In this document: positions 57,298 to 64,000 of the stretch, in pieces
Numbering within the stretch: position 1 is the first letter of the stretch
Layout: each line of letters opens with the position of its first letter
Origin: Rosa chinensis
Lineage: Eukaryota; Streptophyta; Magnoliopsida; Rosales; Rosaceae
Length of the DNA: 64,000 bases
Direction of reading: 5' to 3'
NCBI RefSeq assembly: GCF_002994745.2
Contig: NC_037090.1
Span: 1,364,001 to 1,428,000, forward strand
Position numbers and translations under genes: made by a program
The notes under the pieces: generated by a model
What the model was told of the DNA's origin: nothing
Databases searched by the model: none
What the model saw: the letters and a program-made list of their open reading frames with translations, nothing else

Positions 57298-58031
57298 TTG
57301 TTTCTTGATTTGTAATTTATAGCACGTTTATTTAGAATGAAAAAATTTATAAATCAGGTCAATTAATATAGTCTACTCAATTACTTTGCTTTAGACGACT
57401 CATTGCATTGTTCTATAAGTCTTATGGTTCAAATTAGTTTCTAAAATCGATCGATCATCTCAAGATCCCTTTTCGTCTATTTAGAAGCAACGACACTTTA
57501 TATAGCTCTAATGGACAAATAACCAAGATGTGCTATAAACGGATTATGCCAAGCCAAGACATGTATATCTTAGCCAATATGGACTAGACATTTTGCTCCA
57601 CCATTTGCTTCATGAAGCAGATGCAAATATGTACGTGCACGAGAAAATGAGAGAAGAAGAAAAAATAAAACATATGAGGAGAAGGCATTTTGCAAGGTAC
57701 CATCCCACAAATCTTATTTTTGTGTTGCCTATATGTACCGGCTCTCTGGCCTCTCCTAGCCATAAGGAGACACGACTTTGTTTTCTTGCAGTCCCAAACA
57801 CAACCATGGTCTCATAATCAACTTCTTTTGTTTAACGATGTAGAAAGAGGTAGGACGGTCACGTAAGTATTTAGATCTAGTAAATCTTAATGTACTTTAA
57901 TTTACAAATGTTTATGAAGCTATGCGACGTTAAAAAGCCCTAAACAACCATTAAGCAACTCTGTGATTAATGTAGTAGCCACAACTTGGCTAGCCCCAAT
58001 TAATGTAGTTTCACCTTTAGTGAGGAGAAAA
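57298..58031. repeat. duplicated block S, copy 3
   Basis: Continues at 59598-59730 after the inserted solo LTR. Matches 30170-30980. Confidence 0.75.
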
Positions 58032-59592
58032 GTGATAAGTTCATAATTTCATACATTTTTATACCCTTAAATGTAGGATTCTAGACTTAGAACTTGTCAT
58101 ATTTGAGTTATTTACTTTGTCTTTGTATTTTGTAGGTTGAATTGGAGAAAAGAATGGTTTGGAGCTTAAAGTCAAACGCAGGATTGAAATGGTGCTTATT
58201 ATCCTAAGTGTCCAGAATTGTCTCTGCTGTGCGTCAATTTTGAGGATTAAACTGTACCTTCTCACAAGGAATTAATAGGCGAGCTATATACCATTGGAAA
58301 GATACGGATGTTAGCTTTCTGAGGAATTTTATGGAAGTGGATTCGCATTCTTTTGGAGAAAGTTATGATGATTTAAGTGAACCTAGTTCGGGAAAGCAGA
58401 TTCTGACGGATCCTGCATATATATCTTTTCGGAATCAAACTTGTGAGGCCTAAGTTCATTGTTCTTAGCACTCAAATGGAACAAGACTGAACGTATCTGA
58501 CATATTTGGAGTAATTTCTTGCGTTGACTATAATAACCTTGGGTTTCTTTGGAGAGAAGAAATCTATTCCAAGTTGAACTAGAAGACTTAAGAAGCCCAA
58601 GTAAAGTACGTAGGAATTAAAAAGAGACATACAAGGCAGAAAAAGGGGACGTCTAGAGACGAGAGGCGGCCTGGAGAGCAGATTGAGAGGCAACAAGAGC
58701 AAGAGGAGTCACCTCCATCTTTATTCCTCCTTCACTATATTTTTCTTAGTTATCTTTATCGTTTCTTTTTGCTAAATTCCTAAGCTATGGCTGAGATGAA
58801 GCCCCTAGTATAACTATTCTATTTGTTTAGTTGGTTTGCTATTGAATTTCTGATTTCTATATTAAACTCTTAATCACCGTTTCAATAGAACTTTATTCAA
58901 AATCTTTGCTCGGGATCAATAAGACCTAGGTTTTGTTTATTAGTTATTTGGTTGGAGAACATGAGACTTGATCAAAGAGTAGATATTTTCTAGGGTGCCA
59001 AAAGATAATTCAATCTTGTGATTAAAGAGTTGTGAATTGAGAATACAAGTGCTTGATCATAGTCGATATTCTTGTTTGCATGATTTCCTAGTTCTTTTGT
59101 GCTTAATGGAGTTGAACATGTTTGCTTGAACCTGATCATTAAGTGGAGTTAATTATAGTTTGGCTACTTGAGTTCTATGCAGGATCAATAAGTTAGAATT
59201 CATAAGTTAGAAGAACTTTGGCATATGTCTGGGATCAATAAGGCTTATGTATGGGAATCATTAGCATAAAATCTAGGGAATTCAATGGTTGTCAACAAGC
59301 AATAGAGTAGAAGTACTAGGTGGTGGATTCAAAGTCTTAGCATTCAACTCTCATATTTTTCAACCTTCTAAAAAACCCCACCCTTCTCTCAATTCTTTTG
59401 TTTCTATTCTTAGTTGTTTAGTTATAATTTCAATCATCACAATCTCCCAAATGTTTGTTTATTTTTGTGTTCAATTGGTTATTTGAGTTAGAATCAATTT
59501 GAGTTTCAATCCTTGTTGGAACGACCTCGTGCTTGCACTAACTATACTACAATCGATTCGTGCGCTTGCGAGTAATCATTTAAAACACAATA
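58032..59592 (+). mobile_element. gypsy-type solo LTR (1561 bp)
   Basis: Begins TGATAAG, ends acacaata, and is flanked by AAAAG (58027-58031, 59593-59597). The end gtgcgcttgcgagta..aaacaca resembles the R/U5 end of Tat/Athila-like LTRs. The final CA appears changed to TA. No interior or second LTR. Confidence 0.75.
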
Positions 59593-59730
59593 AAAAGAAC
59601 GCATCCAAGCCAGATTCTTCTCTATAAATCGCTTACAGTAAGATAAGAAATAAGCGTACTCTACTTACTCTTCAAACCCTTGCAATGTGAGTCCAAATTG
59701 ATGGTTGACGTTTCGACTTTTTTAAGAATA

Positions 59731-60720
59731 GTTACAATTGAAAAGTGAACTTAACGTTTATTTTTGCAAATGCAACATATTAAGCGTTAAAAAAACGGCA
59801 CCTTTTTTTGGCAATCGCTTGCATGAAGGTCTTGGCATGCAACGTTCCAGGCGACTGCAAAGACTTGGCTCAATTTTGATGGCGGGTGCTATCCTTCCGA
59901 CCTTCACCCGGCTAACCATCAATACTCATGATCCTTCTCCAACCTCGTTAGAGAACAGCGCATACATCTCCTAACTGGTCACCACCACATGAAAAAGAAA
60001 TAACAGCCACAGACAGGTTGGGAGCTAGCTAGGCTCTGCGTAGGAACGATGGCAGCTAACCCGACAAGCCTTGATGCTCCATCAACAGAAAAATCCCAAT
60101 GGATTTGCCACCACATGCTTTCTACTAGAAACCCTAGCTAGTAGAACTTCAGACTTTTAATTATATCCCTAATTCCCTATAGCCGAACATAATACTTTCC
60201 TGCTATCAATTCAAGTAGTACGTCTAGGTTTAGGACTTACGAGCGAGTGTGTATCTAGCTAGATTTGGTGAATGGCAAAAGATAATCTTTAAGCAAGAGA
60301 ATTTGAAAATGATAATTAAAGGCCTAAAGCTTTGTCCTCGTACACCCAAAAGCTCAAAGTCTCATGGAGACGACACAAGCAACGGAGCAACCATTTTTAT
60401 ATTGCCACATCTCAAAGTTCTAAGACAACCATTCCCATTCCTCCACACGACTAAAGTTGCAGAACCCGATTGGATGATCAAGCGCAGAAGGAGGAAAAAG
60501 AAGTAGAGGAAGAAGAAATTGGTCCCCACAGGTGAATCACGTGAGAAAGAGTTCCATAACTAGGCATGATCGGGTAGGAAACCGAAGTTCACATCCAAAT
60601 ATGGTAAAGACTAAACTCTTACTCTTCTCAAATCTCCACGACTCGTTATTGACTCGTACGGAGCAGTCAACGCAGCACATCTGAATATCCGACGGGTCTA
60701 GATGGCCCACGTTTTGGAAC
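59731..60720. other. no gene recognised
   Basis: Sequence unique to this copy of the duplicated block. Short open stretches (59738-59974, 60249-60506) have no domain or family I can name. Confidence 0.35.
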
Positions 60721-60723
60721 GGG

Positions 60724-61040
60724 GTTCAAAGTTTACAAATTTAATTTCGATAAGTGCTTGGGGATTGAGAAGGAAATCTGAGGGGACGATAATGTTGCTC
60801 TTTTAATTTTATAGGAGAGAATCTCTATTCTCGAGAGATTAATTTCCATCTCTTAATATGCTTGGTGGCTTCAAATTTTCCGGGATGTAAACAGAACTGC
60901 ATATCCTACAACCATGATTACATAAAATCGTACCCCCACGATATGCTAAATGATTTTGGTGTGTAGGACATGGAAAAGAAGAGCATTTCAAAGCTAGTCT
61001 TACTTCAAGCATGTGATGACATTATTAGAGATGATCAATC
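60724..61040 (+). pseudogene. DUF295 fragment, copy 4
   Basis: Starts inside DUF295 (gttcaaagtttac, matching 28799) and continues to aaagctagtcttacttcaag. A stop (TGA at about 60779) and small indels break it. Confidence 0.82.
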
Positions 61041-61128
61041 AACGACAACGAGAATTGGTTCGAAGTTATTATATATTGAAAAATTACTACCTTAATTAAC
61101 CATAACATGCAAGTAGTGGAACATGTAG

Positions 61129-61180
61129 AGGAGCCTCCCTTTAGCTTGTTTTGTTGGTCTTTTCGTATCAAAAAAAAAAA
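61129..61180 (+). mobile_element. 52-bp LINE-tail retroposon
   Basis: A tiny insert ending in ttttcgtatc plus poly(A), flanked by a 22-bp target duplication (61107-61128 and 61181-61202, two mismatches). The same locus at 31450-31475 is uninterrupted. Confidence 0.85.
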
Positions 61181-61389
61181 ATGCAAGTAGTAGAGCATGT
61201 AGCCTGTTCTTGGTAATCATCAAAATTATCATCTGGAATGACGGAGCAGGACTGCAAGAGATGTAACTCATTATCCACAAAGATACCAAAGTCATTATTC
61301 ATGCTGGTTTTGTGCTTCCAATCCCAGGCAGACTGGAATGACCAGTTAAAACTTGTTTTTATCCAAAATAAGGATAGGAAGCGTTGATG

Positions 61390-62379
61390 AAGCCATAGAG
61401 CCTGTTTACAACGGGCGTTGCAGTTAACCTAATTCATGGGCGATGCAGCAATTTATATCCAAGTGTATCATGGGTGCTGAGTTTTTTTTTTTTTTCTTCC
61501 GTGGGGTTGGGGTGTTCTGTAGTCAACTAATCATTGTTTTCATCTCTTCTTTATGAATTCACTTAGAAGTATCTTGATTTCTTTATGGAGTTAATGTTAT
61601 TGGCAGTGCAGTAACTGAGAGTCTCTGACACTATTTTCCTGGTTAGGTTCAAGTGACGCGGAATGAATTGCAATTCTTTCATGAAGAACAATTGCATAGA
61701 ATGATAGAATGGAGTGCATGGCCCAAGAACTTGTTCTCTTTGAAGATATATTGTGCCAGATTATTGACATGATTTGCCCAGAGGTTTGACTTTTCCTCTG
61801 TTCTGCTTTTCTAAAAGTTGGTCTTTTTCCTTCTGTATTTGATGTGTAGATGTACAAGTTACTTCTTGGTTCTCGCCCGAGCACCAATATGTTCTTCATT
61901 TGTGCCTGTTCACTTCCTGTTTTCTATAGTAGCGACTCCTTTCCTTCTTAGTTGGTGATTGTGTTGGTGCATTGCTGCCACACAACATCAAGGAAACAAG
62001 AGTCCTCTGAGGTTTTCTGCTTTATGAAAGTTCTATAGGGAATTTCTGCTTCATGAAAGTTGCATAGGAAAATGCACGTGGTTAATCTCTCATGTATTTT
62101 TCTCCTGACACTAGTTAGATATGGTCAATGGGGGTTGACTTCAGTTTGTTCTTGCAGAATGAGAATTATATTACACTTCGTGACCTGAAAGGTTGTAAGC
62201 TTTCAGGAAGCGTTTTCAATATTCTTTTCAACCTTAACAAGTTCAGCAATGGCCTTTGAAACTCGTGATCCATTTCTCATTCGTCAGGCATGTAAAGCAA
62301 GTGAAGTATTTTATGATTTAAAATTTCTAGATTTCTATTTGGTGCATGTTATAGAAGTGGACTGCATTGCTATTATTCG
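61390..62379 (+). pseudogene. PP2A B'' 3' part, pseudogene copy 3
   Basis: Exon copies 61647-61783 and 62158-62287 have the same 28-bp EF-hand deletion and 8-bp duplication as copy 2. In addition there is a 4-bp insertion near 62245, and the second exon's donor is changed to gc. The last exon is at about 63655-63779, beyond the TRIM cluster. Confidence 0.92.
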
Positions 62380-63065
62380 TGTTGGAGAGGAAACATCTCA
62401 CATTGGAAAAATGACAAAAGGACTTGTAAGTGGGTGGCTCTTACCCAATTATACCAAGGCCTTTTGTATTAAAACCCAACACTTCACGGGTGTTTAAGTT
62501 AGGACAGTATCGGTACAATGGTGGGTCACGGGCCACGTTTGTCGCTGTTTAACATGATATCAGAGCGGGTCTCTCTCCAATTGCCTCTCCAATTGTCATG
62601 GGCCCGAAAATATAACTTATAAGGGGGGCGTGTTGGAGAGGAAAGATCCCACAAGTGTTCGATATGGGCCTTAAATTGTTATATTGGCCAAGTCTCCTAA
62701 GACTTGTGTCCCAATTTCCAATGTGGGAATTGGATTGTTACCAAGTGTTCGATGTGGGGCTTGAATTGTTATATTGGCCAAGTCTCCGATATGAGAGTTG
62801 TGTCCCAATTTTCAACGTCGGAATTAGATTGTTAATTAATTTTCACGTGCAGACCTAGAGCTAGGTTGCACTTGAGGGGGCGTGTTGGAGAGGAAAGATC
62901 TCACATTGAAAAAGTGACAAAAGAAAATATGACTTATAAGTGGGTGACTCTTACCCAATTGTACCGAGACCTTTTGTGATTAAAACCCAACACCTAACGA
63001 ATGGTTAAGTTGGGACAATATCGGTACAATGGTAAGTCACGGGCCACGCTTGTCGCTGTTTAACA
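62380..63065 (+). mobile_element. TRIM-like LTR element (686 bp)
   Basis: LTRs 62380-62554 and 62883-63065, both TGTTGGAGAGGAAA..TGTTTAACA. Target duplication ATTCG at 62375-62379 and 63066-63070. Primer-binding site TGATATCAGAGC (62555-62566) and purine tract ttgagggggcg before the 3' LTR. The ~328-bp interior holds another LTR start (62633) and a tandem repeat, but no ORF. Confidence 0.9.
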
Positions 63066-63070
63066 ATTCG

Positions 63071-63650
63071 TAATTCGTGACAGCTTTGTTGGTATTAATG
63101 TGTACAGAAACGTGAGACTTGGACAGAGTGATAGCTTTGTTGGTATTAATGTGTAAGAAACGTGAGACTTGGACAAAGTGGCATCGGTATTAATGTGTAT
63201 AGAAACGTGTTGGAGAGGAAACATACCAACATTGAAAAAGTGACAAAAGAAAATATGACTTATAAGGGGGGGCGTATTGGAGAGGAAATATCCCACATTG
63301 GAAAAGTGACAAAAGAAAATATGACTTATAAGTGGGTGGCTCTTACCCAATTGTACCGAGGCCTTTTGTGATTAAAACCCAACACCTAACGGGTAGTTAA
63401 GTTGGGACAGTATTGGTACAATGGTAGGTCACGGGCCACGCTTGTCGTTGTTTAACAATTCGTGACAGCTAATGTGTACAAAAATGTAAGACTTGGACAG
63501 AGTGGCATCAATATTAATGTGTACAGAAACGTGAGACTTGGACAGAGTGGCATATATTTGCTACAATGGTAAGTCACGGGCCACGCTTGTCACTGTTTAA
63601 CAATTCGTAATTCGTGACAGCTTTGTTGGTATTAATGTGTACAGAAACGT
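63071..63650 (+). repeat. scrambled TRIM-LTR and PP2A-intron repeat cluster
   Basis: LTR pieces (from 63209 and 63275) alternate with copies of gacagctttgttggtattaatgtgtacagaaacgtgagacttggacagagtgg, which is PP2A intron and exon-start sequence. At least five copies of the acgtgagacttggac motif occur. Repeated unequal exchange is the likely cause. Confidence 0.8.
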
Positions 63651-63654
63651 GAGA

Positions 63655-64000
63655 CTTGGACATAATGGCATCGGTTTGCATATAGAGAATATATTAGGCG
63701 TTCAATGGAAGAAGATGTTGAAGATGCTTCCAATTTAAGTGTAGAAGTTTGGGACAAATCATTTGAGGCTTCCTTTTAAGTGCAAATTTTTTTATGAATT
63801 GTTGTTTCATAAGTTTTCATGTCCCAAAGTACCTTTGGATATTTTAAATAGTATTTATTTGTCTTTGCAGGAATAGACTAGGAAATTTCAAATGTGGCTT
63901 GCATATGCAATAGAACAAGTCATGGTCACAATGGGAAAGCACCAGTTAAGTAGATGTCTGCTCGAAATCAGGAACACCCCGGCCTCTATTTATTTTTCTA
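63655..64000 (+). pseudogene. PP2A B'' last exon and 3' UTR, copy 3
   Basis: Matches 2782-2922 and then the UTR at 3235-3600 with the UTR intron acceptor. Coding changes include [11 protein letters not shown] kept but later [10 protein letters not shown]. It ends at the window edge. Confidence 0.9.

Overview
This window is nuclear DNA of a flowering plant. The genes have multiple exons with GT-AG introns and close plant relatives: a PP2A B'' regulatory subunit, a YGGT/YLMG plastid protein, an anamorsin/DRE2 homolog, an F-box/DUF295 protein and a WUSCHEL-type homeobox. The intergenic space is filled with plant mobile elements. A woody eudicot is likely and Rosaceae is my guess, but the family cannot be fixed from sequence alone.

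Layout. 1-3860: the 3' half of a PP2A B'' gene on +, eight exons in one consistent frame. 4106-8264: a broken 5' piece of a YLMG gene, a poly(A)-tailed LINE-like segment, a Mutator-like element with ~340 bp inverted ends around a captured gene piece, and a block that recurs later. 8265-10478: a gypsy gag-protease remnant. 10515-11674: a Harbinger-like MITE. 11837-12227: a fuller YLMG gene. 12676-19968: a DRE2 gene on -, with a very young and apparently complete Copia element (12990-18706) inside exon 5, between its two iron-sulfur cysteine motifs. 21150-24160: scattered exon-like pieces of an unrecognised - strand gene. 25276-26667: a MULE-like element carrying a minisatellite. 26711-26893: a SINE. 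26931-27741: five tandem copies of one ~57-nt exon. 28172-29115: a damaged F-box/DUF295 gene.

30140-51480 is a nest of insertions in a second, dead copy of the PP2A B'' 3' region: a hAT-type element (32962-34230), then a Copia element (34273-47579) that itself holds an 8.36-kb LTR element (38689-47045), then a 5'-truncated L1 LINE (48132-51350). Each of the first three has exact target-site duplications. The 8.36-kb element has no gag-pol. It carries an uninterrupted WUSCHEL-like homeobox gene on the opposite strand, with its own TATA box. This is the most notable item in the window.

51480-64000: a MULE-type MITE (52244-52760), a small unrecognised gene with a tandemly triplicated exon (52942-56412) and a TRIM in its last intron, two solo LTRs, DUF295 fragments, and a third PP2A B'' pseudogene copy broken by a rearranged TRIM cluster.

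Copies 2 and 3 of the PP2A segment share the same 28-bp deletion and 8-bp duplication, so they were copied from a gene piece that was already dead. The region is therefore a locus of repeated segmental duplication and nested transposition around a few housekeeping genes. I saw no tRNA, rRNA or CRISPR.
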